Under the pieces are notes generated by a model, which saw only the letters and a list, made by a program, of their open reading frames with translations, did no database searches and was not told where the DNA came from. Shown here one piece after another: positions 29,005 to 39,934 of a stretch of DNA of 64,000 nt. Within the stretch, counting starts at the first letter, position 1, and the number at the start of each line of letters is the position of its first letter. The position numbers and the translations under genes are program-made. Origin of the DNA: Saccharomyces uvarum (Eukaryota; Ascomycota; Saccharomycetes; Saccharomycetales; Saccharomycetaceae); NCBI GenBank assembly GCA_947243795.1, contig OX365941.1, forward strand, positions 186,001-250,000, written 5' to 3'.

Positions 29005-31704
29005 ATGCCGGATAGTGTTTCAGAACCAAAATCATCGGAGCTGCTCAACTCTACTTTTTACTCGTCGAACTCGATAAACACACTTGATCATGCTAGAACT
29101 TTTAGAAATTCTTTGATCTTAAAAGAAATGTCAGATCAAAGTTTAAATTCGTCAATAAAGCCAAATGAATCGTTTTCTGGTGCAACCGAAGGGAGCTCTG
29201 TTTTGCAGCACTCATTTAAAGAAGGCCCAACCGGAGACTCAGAGGTGCAAACTGTGAATATGACGACCTCACCCTCACTAAGTGCATTGGCTGATATTTT
29301 GAATGAAAGGTCAAAATATGCTGATCAAAAAACTAGAAACGCACAAAATATCGAATCGTCTATAATCGAAGAGGAAGAGGATGACAATGAGCAAGACAAT
29401 ATGTATAACCATGACAACAATGTAATGGGATCCAGACTTGGTATACCAGAGGAGGCAAGCGGAAGCTTAGCAACATCCTCACCTAATCTTATCGATATTG
29501 ATGGTTTCAATAATATCCAAGCTGCTCCTTCCAACTCAAACTCTTTCGAAGAACCGGACTTTTTATCTACTCCCAAGGTAATATCAGATTTCCATAAACC
29601 GCTAAAAAAAGTTCACATTCAACCTACAATTGTAGAGCAAGAGAACAGTCCGCCAACCAAACTTGAAAATGAAAGTACCGTTCATGCAGAAATTGAAGTA
29701 TCAAAACAAAATATACGGCAATTAAAAGAAAATTCAAAACCATTGCCTACTCCAGAGAAACTGCATAACCCTAAACTGCGTCCAAAAAAACTTCAACCAC
29801 GAAAATATACCGATTCATCAGCACAAAGAACCACTTCTGCTGGGTCTGTTCTTGAAGATACTTCTGTGCATAAAAAAAAAAAGAGTTTCTTTTCTTTTTT
29901 CAAGAAAAAAGAACCAAAAGCTGTCGTCAATAGTAATAATGATATATTAAATGAGAGAAATAGAATGTCATCATCGAACACCTTTTCAACAAAAAGCCAA
30001 CATTCCATGAAAACACCTGAAAAACTCAAAAAAAAATCGCATAGTAGTAGTAGTATTTTTAATTCTTTCCTCAAAGGGAAAAATGACACATCGGATTCAC
30101 CTGGAAGGGAATCAATAAGGCATAAAGAACCTACTAAAAAATCTGATGAGACGAAGCAAGACTTAGAACTAACAGTTGATACTAATTCGATATCGTCGAT
30201 TGAATCTCCTCTTTTACGAAGGAACTTTGACGATACTCCTGTGAAAGCCGATATTGTAACAAAACCAATTGACCAAAGGAAGCTCACTCCCTTAAACATG
30301 GATATTCTACTGGGAAATGATGAACGGGAGAAAGATGCCGCAGTACAAGAACAACAAAGTTCAGACAATGTTGTTAATGATGGTGTTCTATTGCCGTCCA
30401 AGGACAACTTTTTATCGTTGAACTACGAAGCTCCTTCACCAGCATTTTCAAAGCATGATACGGGTGAAGTTCTTTTCCCCAAATTTCTTGACAGTCATGA
30501 AGTCGACTCGATCGTTTCCTTGGAAAGAACAAGATCTACAAAGTCTAACAAGAGAAGTTCAATGAATTCACAAAGAAGGTCATTAACAGACACATTGTCC
30601 ATTAAAGCTCAAAGTGCGGGGATGTTCATTACTGAGGCATCTTCAGTTGTATTATCTACCCCAGATTTAACAAAGTCACCTGCTAGTAGCATTTTGAAGA
30701 GTGGAAGGTTTGAATGCCAGGACAACTTTTCGAGGGAGTTTTCATACGAAGGGAACACAAACGAAGATCATAATGCTTTCTTGAATATAAGGAATGATAA
30801 TAACTTATCGAAAAATAGCGATATATTTCTGAATTCTATTGAACAGAAATTTGACCAATTGGTGATGGCTTCTGATGAAGAAAAAACTGAAGTTGAAAAA
30901 GATATACCGAAAGCAAAAGTACCGCCTGTGAAGAGTATTTCTGAAAGTCAAGATCTTTATATAGACGATGATAATGAGTTGATTTCTGATATAATGGAAT
31001 TTGCAAGTTTTATTAATTTTGGCGACGATGACCTCAGTTTAGATTTGGACTTGGGAACCACAGCAGCTCCGTACAATTTCGGAAAGCCCACATCACTGAA
31101 CGATAAAAATGTAAGCAGTCCTGTTACGTTTGATGCAAGAAATAATCAAGACTTTACTCACGTGACAAGAGAAACACAGCCACATATTACTGCAGAAGAA
31201 AGATTTACTACGTACGAAGATGACCACCAAGGCCAGTCACCCATCTATGAACAAGACGACGGAATAATAAACGATAATGACTTTGAGAATGAAGATTTCA
31301 ATAATCATACGGAAGCGCCTGCAGAGGTTACACCAAGAATCAATGCATATTTGCCAGAATTTGAAGTCAATAGGCCTGTGTCTATGTCCTTCAAAGGGCT
31401 GAAAGCTCCAAGAATGAACGCTTCTTTTATTGATTCCATGACACCTGATTCACCTGCGAAATCAGATATAACAAGTATTGGTGAAATGGATGTTAAAGAC
31501 ATTACTGACGAAGGGGTTAGGTTTTCGTCACAGATAATTCTTTACGATACCTACGGGGAGTTTGAATATGATAGGCACCCAGAGGTTTCCACTTGTAACC
31601 AACTAACTCCGCAATTGGCTCAAATGATCAAATTAGAGTTGAATGAATTAAAGAGCGTAATGGAAGTGCATGATGATTCAAGATGTTACACACACTTCTA
31701 TTAA
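29005..31704 (+). CDS. BNI4: Bud-neck scaffold Bni4
   Basis: Adaptor that brings PP1 (Glc7) and, through Skt5, chitin synthase III to the septin ring. 899 residues (about 892 in S. cerevisiae). Mostly disordered and rich in Ser, Asn and Asp, with a lysine-rich stretch 'KKKKSFFSFFKKKEPK' and coil-forming segments. The conserved C-terminus contains the PP1-docking VRF (about 838-840, in 'DITDEGVRFSSQ') followed by 'ILYDTYGEFEYDRHPE', which is the most conserved part of the family. AT-rich. Confidence 0.95.
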   Translation: MPDSVSEPKSSELLNSTFYSSNSINTLDHARTFRNSLILKEMSDQSLNSSIKPNESFSGATEGSSVLQHSFKEGPTGDSEVQTVNMTTSPSLSALADILNERSKYADQKTRNAQNIESSIIEEEEDDNEQDNMYNHDNNVMGSRLGIPEEASGSLATSSPNLIDIDGFNNIQAAPSNSNSFEEPDFLSTPKVISDFHKPLKKVHIQPTIVEQENSPPTKLENESTVHAEIEVSKQNIRQLKENSKPLPTPEKLHNPKLRPKKLQPRKYTDSSAQRTTSAGSVLEDTSVHKKKKSFFSFFKKKEPKAVVNSNNDILNERNRMSSSNTFSTKSQHSMKTPEKLKKKSHSSSSIFNSFLKGKNDTSDSPGRESIRHKEPTKKSDETKQDLELTVDTNSISSIESPLLRRNFDDTPVKADIVTKPIDQRKLTPLNMDILLGNDEREKDAAVQEQQSSDNVVNDGVLLPSKDNFLSLNYEAPSPAFSKHDTGEVLFPKFLDSHEVDSIVSLERTRSTKSNKRSSMNSQRRSLTDTLSIKAQSAGMFITEASSVVLSTPDLTKSPASSILKSGRFECQDNFSREFSYEGNTNEDHNAFLNIRNDNNLSKNSDIFLNSIEQKFDQLVMASDEEKTEVEKDIPKAKVPPVKSISESQDLYIDDDNELISDIMEFASFINFGDDDLSLDLDLGTTAAPYNFGKPTSLNDKNVSSPVTFDARNNQDFTHVTRETQPHITAEERFTTYEDDHQGQSPIYEQDDGIINDNDFENEDFNNHTEAPAEVTPRINAYLPEFEVNRPVSMSFKGLKAPRMNASFIDSMTPDSPAKSDITSIGEMDVKDITDEGVRFSSQIILYDTYGEFEYDRHPEVSTCNQLTPQLAQMIKLELNELKSVMEVHDDSRCYTHFY

Positions 31705-32013
31705 AGCAAACACACTAGAAGTAAAAAGAGGACGAAACCATACATATCACACATTTTAGTTTCTCATAAATTAATAATTTGTTAAAAGGAAATAAGCCTT
31801 TCTAGCTGAGCTGCTTAAATTCTACCATTTAAAAGTCGCGTCGATTACCCGGCGCTGTCACGTGAAATAAAAATCTATAAAAATTTGTTAGAGAATCAAA
31901 AATGAAAAATGAAAAATAATGAGCAGATGTCTAGCTTTAATATCCACGCCTTCCTATATTGAGTACTGTAGTGGTTTTCTGAAACCGAAAGCCTAATCAA
32001 TCCACATCTTGTA
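31705..32013. promoter_or_regulatory. BNI4 3' flank and CSL4 promoter
   Basis: 309 bases between tandem genes. A Reb1 site TTACCCG (31845-31851) and a Cbf1-type E-box TCACGTGA (31858-31865) lie seven bases apart, about 150 bases before the CSL4 ATG, with AT-rich sequence on both sides. This is a typical nucleosome-free-region design for a constitutive gene. Confidence 0.7.
31845..31865. promoter_or_regulatory. Adjacent Reb1 and Cbf1-type sites before CSL4
   Basis: TTACCCG at 31845-31851 and the palindrome TCACGTGA at 31858-31865 match the general regulatory factors Reb1 and Cbf1. Both are exact core matches and sit in the expected place for the CSL4 promoter. Confidence 0.6.
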
Positions 32014-32895
32014 ATGACGTCTAATCTGCAACTTCCCAAGATAGCTTATCCAGGTAAACTAATATGTCCACAATACAGTACAGAGAATAAAGATGGTGAA
32101 GATGTAATCTTTAACTATGCTTGCGGTCCAGGGACAAAACTGCTTCAATATGAACACAATGGAACATCGTTAGAGGCTATAACTGCCACATTAATCGGTA
32201 CAGTGAGATGCGAAGAAGTGAATAACACTGACGACGAAGAAGAAGAACTTGAGGTCGCTGACCAATCTACAGAAGAGGAAAAATCAGTGGATGCGTCTTC
32301 CAGTGAAGTGGTGAAGAGGGTAGTAAAAGTTATTCGAGTTTCAGTGGTGCCAGGGACAGAGGATGACCGCAGAACTAGTAAAGATACTAATAATGATTTT
32401 GCTAATAATCTACCGAAGGAAGGTGATATTGTGTTGACAAGAGTGACAAGACTCTCATTACAGAGAGCCAATGTCGAAATCTTGGCTGTGGAAGATAAAC
32501 CATCTCCAATTGATAGTGGAGTTGGCAGTAATGGGGTGGGAATAATTGCCGCTGGTGGCGGTTCCGGAGCGGCCACGTTCTCTGTCTCGCAAGCATCATC
32601 TGATCTGGGTGAGACATTTAGAGGCATAATCAGGTCGCAAGACGTGAGGTCCACCGACAGAGATCGTGTGAAGGTGATAGACTGCTTCAAGCCAGGTGAC
32701 ATCGTAAGAGCGCAAGTTTTGTCACTAGGTGATGGTACTAACTACTATTTAACCACTGCGAGAAATGATCTGGGAGTAGTGTTTGCCAGAGCCGCTAATG
32801 GTGCGGGTGGATTGATGTATGCCACGGACTGGCAAATGATGACTTCACCAGCCACGGGCGTGACTGAGAAACGTAAATGCGCCAAACCTTTTTAA
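32014..32895 (+). CDS. CSL4: Exosome cap subunit Csl4
   Basis: S1-type RNA-binding cap protein of the RNA exosome that helps guide RNA to the channel and the nuclease Rrp44. 293 residues (292 in S. cerevisiae). N-terminal domain from '[14 protein letters not shown]', then an acidic, variable insertion (about 75-100), the S1/OB domain from '[23 protein letters not shown]' and the C-terminal part ending 'KRKCAKPF'. The glycine-rich loop '[16 protein letters not shown]' is conserved. Confidence 0.97.
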   Translation: MTSNLQLPKIAYPGKLICPQYSTENKDGEDVIFNYACGPGTKLLQYEHNGTSLEAITATLIGTVRCEEVNNTDDEEEELEVADQSTEEEKSVDASSSEVVKRVVKVIRVSVVPGTEDDRRTSKDTNNDFANNLPKEGDIVLTRVTRLSLQRANVEILAVEDKPSPIDSGVGSNGVGIIAAGGGSGAATFSVSQASSDLGETFRGIIRSQDVRSTDRDRVKVIDCFKPGDIVRAQVLSLGDGTNYYLTTARNDLGVVFARAANGAGGLMYATDWQMMTSPATGVTEKRKCAKPF

Positions 32896-33108
32896 TTCAT
32901 AAAGGAGTGTCCAAAGCGCTTCGGTACATATCCATATATACCGCTTCAAGAGAGCATGGACTTTCTTCTTCTGTGTCTTCGGCGCACAGGTAAAAGCATG
33001 TAAAGATGAAAGGAAACATTTTATACTTTTTGTTGTATTTTTTTTTATTATATGTATTGTATTATAGTGCATTATCATTATCTATCTAAACTTATATTTA
33101 AAATGGGT

Positions 33109-34182
<1,074 letters not shown>

Positions 34183-34308
34183 CTATATACAGTAGATTGC
34201 TTTACTTGGTGGAGAGATAAAGAGAGAGAAAGAAAATAGAAAATAATACTGAATAATGTTTAAAAGAAAACGAATGGAGAAGAGTCTATCTAAGATGATA
34301 TATGTAAG

Positions 34309-34326
34309 TATATATATATATATATA
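34309..34326. repeat. (TA)9 dinucleotide run in the PDR16 promoter
   Basis: Nine TA units flanked by G and C, about 155 bases before the PDR16 ATG. Position and sequence fit a TATA element that is also a length-variable microsatellite. Confidence 0.75.
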
Positions 34327-34574
34327 CAATGGATGCAGTGAGTGCATGTACAAGAACCAAATGCGCTTTTAGTGCATGGATCCGTTGCGATAAAGATCTG
34401 GCAATATATACTGAGATATATCGCATAGTTGCACTCAATATAGTCGAGGAGTCCGGTGGAAAAGAAAAAAAAAAAGCATAAATAATTACTAAGACGGAAA
34501 GGCAACAAAGATGACGCGCAACGCGCGAAAATCGCTTATAATGGGAGACCGTTTCTTCCGGCTACCTTCTTTTC

Positions 34575-34582
34575 TCCGTGGA
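34575..34582 (+). promoter_or_regulatory. Pdr1/Pdr3 response element (TCCGTGGA)
   Basis: Exact match to the pleiotropic drug response element TCCGYGGA, about 420 bases before the PDR16 ATG. PDR16 is an established Pdr1/Pdr3 target in S. cerevisiae, so the assignment is supported by function. Confidence 0.75.
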
Positions 34583-34656
34583 GCGGGTGGACCCGTACCC
34601 GTGGGGAAAGTAGTGCGATTGTCGCATCCACCGACGACGGCGGAGTTGCAAGGGTG

Positions 34657-35778
34657 CTATTTCCGCGGATCGTGGATGTACGGCCGGGTAGCGGGCATGC
34701 TGGCGGTCACGTGGGGTGTGGTATCTCCGGCAGATCCGGCATTTTGTACGAAGATGCCCGATTTCTTCTTCTTGTGGCCCTTCGGTACGGTATTAGCGGT
34801 GACACTTGATGTGGAGGAGGTGGTATTTGTGTGGGGATGGTGATCGTTGATAATCGATGCTAGAGAGTCCCGAGGGACTGCAGTGTTGATCTTGGGCGCC
34901 ACCCTGGGCAGTGCGGGTTTTTTTCGGTTGAGAAAGATCGACGGTAATTCAAACCTTCTCTTCTTGACCGGTGCGGCGGGCACTAGAGTGTCTTTCTTCC
35001 CGTTCATAGGATCGTCCCCTTCTCGGTCTGTATTGACGGGTTCCGGCCTGGACAGCGTTGTGTCCCTCTTTGGAGAAGATGGCTGTCCGCCAGCTTTCCC
35101 GCCAAACGCTACACGCTGCGCATGCCTTTTCGCAATGTTGAACCCACCGTCTTTGAAATGCTTTAGTCTGGATTCGTGGTCTCTCAACGATTTCATGTAC
35201 AGTTGCGAGTGGGGTCCGGTGTCCGACCTCGTAGTCTTCTTGGGGTTCCTTCTTTGGAAGTAAACAGTATGATCTACTACTACAGTTTGTTTTTTCTCTC
35301 GTTCTTGTTTTAGTTTCAGCATTTCTGATCGCAGCCTTTCTGCGCTTTCCTCTTGTTTCTTTTCCACATCCTGCTGGTACTTCGAGTATAACATTCTGTA
35401 GGGTATGCGGTACTTGTTGTTCCGGGTGTCTTTAACCACCGACTGTCGTATGCAGAGCTTTATTAGGTCTTGGTCTGAGTGGTAAAGTTGTATGTCATTC
35501 TCTTTTATGAAAGTAATATAATACTTGCAAATGGAATCTCTCTTGGATACAAATTGTTCCTGCACGTTGGTCGGAAAATCTTGCTTCAGTATTTCTAGCC
35601 ATAGATCATCGTCATCAAATATCAACAAAACGTTGCTTTTCTCTAGTTTCAACAGTTGCGGTATCTTAACTTTTTGCAGTATCTTTTTTAGCAGATGGTA
35701 CGGAACATTACTGACAGAATGTATATTGGAGTGATTTCTCATCAACGAGATTTCACATAGTGTTCTTAAACTTTTCAT
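34657..35778 (-). CDS. ELA1: Elongin A homolog Ela1
   Basis: F-box-type subunit that, with Elc1 and Cul3, ubiquitinates stalled RNA polymerase II. 373 residues (379 in S. cerevisiae). The N-terminal elongin A/F-box region reads '[20 protein letters not shown]' and continues to '[17 protein letters not shown]'. The rest is lysine/arginine-rich and poorly conserved, with a basic C-terminal tail. The last four codons (D-P-R-K) contain a Pdr-type element that belongs to the PDR16 promoter. Compositionally the 3' half is GC-richer than the 5' half. Confidence 0.94.
   Translation of the reverse strand: MKSLRTLCEISLMRNHSNIHSVSNVPYHLLKKILQKVKIPQLLKLEKSNVLLIFDDDDLWLEILKQDFPTNVQEQFVSKRDSICKYYITFIKENDIQLYHSDQDLIKLCIRQSVVKDTRNNKYRIPYRMLYSKYQQDVEKKQEESAERLRSEMLKLKQEREKKQTVVVDHTVYFQRRNPKKTTRSDTGPHSQLYMKSLRDHESRLKHFKDGGFNIAKRHAQRVAFGGKAGGQPSSPKRDTTLSRPEPVNTDREGDDPMNGKKDTLVPAAPVKKRRFELPSIFLNRKKPALPRVAPKINTAVPRDSLASIINDHHPHTNTTSSTSSVTANTVPKGHKKKKSGIFVQNAGSAGDTTPHVTASMPATRPYIHDPRK
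34662..34669. promoter_or_regulatory. Pdr1/Pdr3 response element (TCCGCGGA) inside ELA1 3' end
   Basis: Perfect palindromic PDRE located within the final codons of ELA1, about 507 bases before the PDR16 ATG and 80 bases from the other PDRE. Confidence 0.72.
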
Positions 35779-36268
35779 GTTTCGACATCAATTGGTTCAT
35801 GCATGTATTTGAGCGTATATCCGTTACTAAATTCCCGTCTATGTGTAACTCAAGTAATGTGTCTAACCCATAAGTACCCTCCTTCTCAAGTAGTTGAAGC
35901 TTGAAATTTTCGATTCTCGCCTTTGTTTAGCTCATCGTGCCAAATGCTGAGAAAAAAAGATGTAGTATTACACACATCCCAAAGAACGCCCACGGATGTA
36001 AAAGCACGAATACTATGGATAATAGATGCTACTGAAAAATCAATGATGTTGCAGTCATTACAGAGACAATTTGAAACATCTAGTGCTACGAATTAAAAGG
36101 AAAGTAAATGAAAAACCAATGAAATAAAAAATTATACTAAAATTACTATATACTTTCGTGACCTGCTCGATTCTATTTTGCATGGAAACCGTTTTTTCGC
36201 CTGTCTATGTACAATCCCTTACATCCGTTTCTCCTTCTTTTGTGCCTCTGCAAAGAAAATCCCTAGGG
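35779..36268. promoter_or_regulatory. ELA1 promoter and URE2 3' flank
   Basis: 490 bases between two minus-strand genes. Generally AT-rich, with A/T tracts around 36100-36150. I see no gene and no firm factor site. Confidence 0.55.
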
Positions 36269-37306
36269 TTACTCGCCACGTAATGCTTTAATTACAGCAG
36301 GTCTTCTCATCATATGCTTTGTCCACTTGTAAACTTCTGGAAATTCAATTTTGACATTAATGCCGATCCTATCCACGACGTTATTCCATGGAACAAAGGC
36401 CAAATCTGCTATAGTTAATTTGTCTCCTACGAGCCATACAGGATAGTCGAAAAACCGGCTTTGTGACATGGGGGTTGTCCCAGCAGAGTATGCTGCTGCA
36501 TTTTCTGTGTCCAATTCCATCACTAATGCTTCTCTACGTTCGGCTAATGCCATTTCTACCACACCGTAGACTCTTCTAACTTCATCCGTGTATCTTTCCA
36601 CAGCACTTGCAATTTTTTGGGAGTGGAAGTATCTAAAATGTAAAGCTTGTCCAATCATTGGTGCATGGCCAGATGTCTGAAAGAACAGCCATGCGTTGAT
36701 TTGTGACTGGTCTGCTAAATCATCGGACCAGAGTAGTGGATTACCGGTCTCCTTGTAATATTTGTTTACTAGGTGCAGCAAGATTGCGCCTGACTCCCAA
36801 ATGGATAAGTTATCCATGTTGTGATCGATCAAGGCTGGAACTCTAGCATTAGGATTTACAGAGACAAATTCAGGAGCCCTGTGTTCCCCCAGATTGAAAT
36901 CTAGAAAAATCGTATTATAATGAAACCCGAGTTCACTCAATACTATAGCGACTTTAAACCCATTAGGGGCAGATCTATGAGAGAAAAGGGTATATCCTTC
37001 TAGTGGTTGTTCTTGGAAAAACTTTGTAATTCTTGAATACTCTACATGGCTCATATCCGAGAACGCCTGCTGCTGTTGTCGATGCTGCTCTAAAGGGTCT
37101 TTGATACTGTTCTCGTTATTATTATTTTGGGTACCATTACGGCCATTGTTGTTGTTTTGAACACTACTATTACTATTTACACCGGCAGGGAACTCGAAAT
37201 TTATATTGCTTTGATCAGTAGTGGTATTGCTGTTCCTATTTCCTATATTTACTTGGCGGAGAGCATTGGATAGATTGGATACTTGGTTACCGTTGTTATT
37301 CATCAT
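36269..37306 (-). CDS. URE2: Nitrogen catabolite repressor and prion protein Ure2
   Basis: Binds GATA activators Gln3 and Gat1 in the cytoplasm under rich nitrogen; in S. cerevisiae its amyloid form is [URE3]. 345 residues (354 in S. cerevisiae). The Asn-rich prion domain (about 1-80) keeps the start 'MMNNNGNQVSNLSNALRQVN' but has shorter Asn runs. The glutathione-S-transferase-like domain (about 86-345) is nearly identical to S. cerevisiae, with 'FFQEQPLEGYTLFSHRSAPN' and 'NARVPALIDHNMDNLSIWE'. Met85 corresponds to the known internal start (Met94 in S. cerevisiae). The start was taken at the MM pair; the upstream extension opens with GTG. Confidence 0.97.
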   Translation of the reverse strand: MMNNNGNQVSNLSNALRQVNIGNRNSNTTTDQSNINFEFPAGVNSNSSVQNNNNGRNGTQNNNNENSIKDPLEQHRQQQQAFSDMSHVEYSRITKFFQEQPLEGYTLFSHRSAPNGFKVAIVLSELGFHYNTIFLDFNLGEHRAPEFVSVNPNARVPALIDHNMDNLSIWESGAILLHLVNKYYKETGNPLLWSDDLADQSQINAWLFFQTSGHAPMIGQALHFRYFHSQKIASAVERYTDEVRRVYGVVEMALAERREALVMELDTENAAAYSAGTTPMSQSRFFDYPVWLVGDKLTIADLAFVPWNNVVDRIGINVKIEFPEVYKWTKHMMRRPAVIKALRGE

Positions 37307-37785
37307 TCCTGTAAAGTTTATTTGCACCTCCTCACAACTATGACTAACAAAAAATGAAAAAACGAAATTGAGACGAAAAAATTAAAATTAGCACGGGGAC
37401 TTTAGAACTCGGTTCAATCAGTTCAGTCTTATGGACAGTTATAAACACGATGATTGAAAACAGAAGATGTTCAGTGCTCTTTTTCACCCTCGAGTGAAGT
37501 ACGCTTTGGGTTTTTGTATGGTTATTTTCTCAGCCAAGTGAATGAGGAAAATACATGTTGAAGCCACTCTTCCTCAAAAATTCATTAGTGGCAGGCAGCT
37601 CATCAATTCTCCTATTCGGCGAAAAATGAAAAAAAACTGCAAAGTGGGGGAGATCACCCGGACTAAACAATGTGAATCAGATAACTATATCAGTCATCAT
37701 TAAGTGACTGGATATTACAGTTCGAAAACTTTTAGTCTATACGTATATATAAATGACCTTGGTTCAAGGTGGGATGCGCGTGTCT
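37307..37785. promoter_or_regulatory. URE2 promoter and JJJ1 3' flank
   Basis: 479 bases between two minus-strand genes. It holds TATATATAAA at 37743-37752 in the JJJ1-proximal end and otherwise mixed AT-rich sequence. I see no convincing GATA cluster or gene. Confidence 0.5.
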
Positions 37786-39576
37786 CTATTTCTTGTTTAC
37801 CTTGACTTTCCTGCTCTTCGTCTGGCTTTTCACCGAGGCATGCCCCGCTATCTTCACATGTGTAAATAGCTTATTTCGACTATCAAACGATTCTCCACAG
37901 GTACCGCATCTTTCGGTAAATGGAGATGCTGACGATAACGGAGTGGCCAGAGATGGGGTGCTTCGCGCGGATTTGGAGTTCTTTTTGGGTGGTTTACCCT
38001 TTTTCTTCTTTGCTTTTGTAGACCAATCTTCATCGTCATCGCTTTGGAAGCCGTTGCCGTTTAACGACGCTAAAAGATCGTTCAATTCGTCGCCTCTTTT
38101 ATCCATATCGTGGTCAGATGAATCTGATTCGTCAATTTCTGTCTCTGCATTGCCTTTCTTTTTGTTTTTCTTCTTCTTGTTCTTATTCCCTTTCGTGCGT
38201 ACTTGCACATCTTCATCAGAACTGACGTCTTCCACCTCTATTTCCATTTCGACTTTTACACTATCGTCCTCAGATTCATCTTCAGATGAAGTTTCTGCTA
38301 GTTTTCTCTCAATCTCAGCAAGTTCAGCTTGTAATGCCTCCAAATCAATGTCATCTTTCTCTTCAACAACCTCATCCGCTGAATCAAAAATTTCAAAGTC
38401 CGAAAGATTGTCTAGCCCAAGGGTTATGTTTTCCTCTTTCATTTCTCTTCGAATCTCGGTCATATTTTTCTTATGCAACTTAGTGTTAGTGTGGTTTTTC
38501 AATTGTTTTTCAGACTTGAATGTTTTATTACAGATAAAACACTCGTAGATCAATACCTCATCATCTTCTTTATCATCCTTAGAGTATTCGAATTCGCCAA
38601 AGTTATCATAGACTTTTTCCAATTCATCCCAGTTTTCTTCTTTTACAGTTTGCCAACTCTGTAAATGGAAACTGGCTTTGTATTCGTTGTGGTTCACGCT
38701 ACTAGATTTCTCTCTATTCCTTGAATTTTTTAATTCATTTTTCCTCTGCTGTTCTTTTAATTTACGTTGTTCTTCTGCAAACTTCGCGCCTTCTTTCATT
38801 CTTTTGTCAAGCTTCTTAATGAAGACAACAAACCTTTTGACTGTTTTGTTGTATTCATTTCGGGCTTGTTGTCTTGCCTTCTCATTTCTTCTATTAACTT
38901 CCCTCTTAGTTCTTCTGTCATAACTTTTAGAATACATGTATTCGTCTTTCCAACTGAAGCTCTTTAATGTATTGAATGTCGACCAAGTTTTATAAAAGTT
39001 CTTCAAGTATTCATAGTTTGTGGATGAATACCCGAATAAAGGATATAGAAGCATACCAGTTTTATTCATGTAATTATCACATGTCTTTAAATACCCAATG
39101 TTGTTTATATCTTGCTCAAATATATCATCTTGATACTCGTTGAACTTTCCTAGACGTTTACCATTTAAAACTTCATCTTTGGCTAGTTTGGCAAATATCT
39201 TTCCTGCAATTTGATAGATCCCTGCAGCCGAGTTGTCCACCTTTGTATAAAGGGCAGAATTGAAGAATAAAAGCAACTCATCAGCAGTAACACCTGTGAC
39301 AGCAGCGTCCACTTCATAATCGTAGTAACCATCGGCATCCGGTGGAGTATCATTTAAAATTTGATCCTTGTGTGAATCGTACCATGCCCTTTCCTGAGAA
39401 TCAGACAGCACTTCATATGCAGCTCGAATTATTGCAAATTTTTCCGTGGCCTCTTCAACATTATCTGGGTTTTTATCTGGGTGATATTGTAAAGCTTTTT
39501 TACGATACGCTTTTTTCAATTCAAGATCAGAAGCATGTGATTCGACTCCTAAAAGTTCGTAATAGCAAGTCTTCAT
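37786..39576 (-). CDS. JJJ1: Type III J-protein Jjj1 (ribosome biogenesis)
   Basis: Hsp70 (Ssa) co-chaperone that with Rei1 releases Arx1 from cytoplasmic pre-60S particles. 596 residues (590 in S. cerevisiae). The N-terminal J domain has the HPD motif in '[12 protein letters not shown]'. A first C2H2 finger is '[20 protein letters not shown]', followed by a long acidic/lysine-rich region with a Lys/Asn-rich basic stretch ([13 protein letters not shown]). A second C2H2 finger is '[20 protein letters not shown]', near a basic tail. The opposite strand holds a long frame matching the dubious YNL228W in place, an overlap artefact. Confidence 0.96.
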   Translation of the reverse strand: MKTCYYELLGVESHASDLELKKAYRKKALQYHPDKNPDNVEEATEKFAIIRAAYEVLSDSQERAWYDSHKDQILNDTPPDADGYYDYEVDAAVTGVTADELLLFFNSALYTKVDNSAAGIYQIAGKIFAKLAKDEVLNGKRLGKFNEYQDDIFEQDINNIGYLKTCDNYMNKTGMLLYPLFGYSSTNYEYLKNFYKTWSTFNTLKSFSWKDEYMYSKSYDRRTKREVNRRNEKARQQARNEYNKTVKRFVVFIKKLDKRMKEGAKFAEEQRKLKEQQRKNELKNSRNREKSSSVNHNEYKASFHLQSWQTVKEENWDELEKVYDNFGEFEYSKDDKEDDEVLIYECFICNKTFKSEKQLKNHTNTKLHKKNMTEIRREMKEENITLGLDNLSDFEIFDSADEVVEEKDDIDLEALQAELAEIERKLAETSSEDESEDDSVKVEMEIEVEDVSSDEDVQVRTKGNKNKKKKNKKKGNAETEIDESDSSDHDMDKRGDELNDLLASLNGNGFQSDDDEDWSTKAKKKKGKPPKKNSKSARSTPSLATPLSSASPFTERCGTCGESFDSRNKLFTHVKIAGHASVKSQTKSRKVKVNKK

Positions 39577-39934
39577 AAATTTCTTTTAAATAGCAGGATA
39601 CTGAAACCAGAGAATTATTGTTATTGTCTTGTTAAATTCGGTTTTCCACTATTCTAATAACCATAAGCATAGGTACCTTTGCGATGACTTCATACTTTTT
39701 CCTATGTACTTCCTTTTCATTTTTTTCATTCGTCACATTAAAAAAAATGTATATACATAGAAATAAATATGTATGTCCAAATACTAGAAAAACTAGAATA
39801 ATAACTATTAACGCTTTTCTATTTAACACAAATGAATATTAATACATATATCCTAGAATATGACTCAGTTTCTAGTCTATTTTTTAGTTACAATTACAAC
39901 GATTTATTCTTTGACCAAAAATTATAACAAAAAA
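39577..39934. promoter_or_regulatory. JJJ1 promoter and CNM67 3' flank
   Basis: 358 bases between two minus-strand genes. Very AT-rich, with ATGTATATACATAG (about 39748-39761) and similar 3'-end elements. No gene seen. Confidence 0.55.

Noticed and set aside
37769-38548. A 259-codon plus-strand frame opposite JJJ1
   Set aside because: It matches the place of dubious YNL228W but opens with GTG, has no ATG near its start and is fully antisense to the conserved JJJ1 C-terminal coding region. Its hydrophobic and serine runs mirror JJJ1 lysine/aspartate codons.
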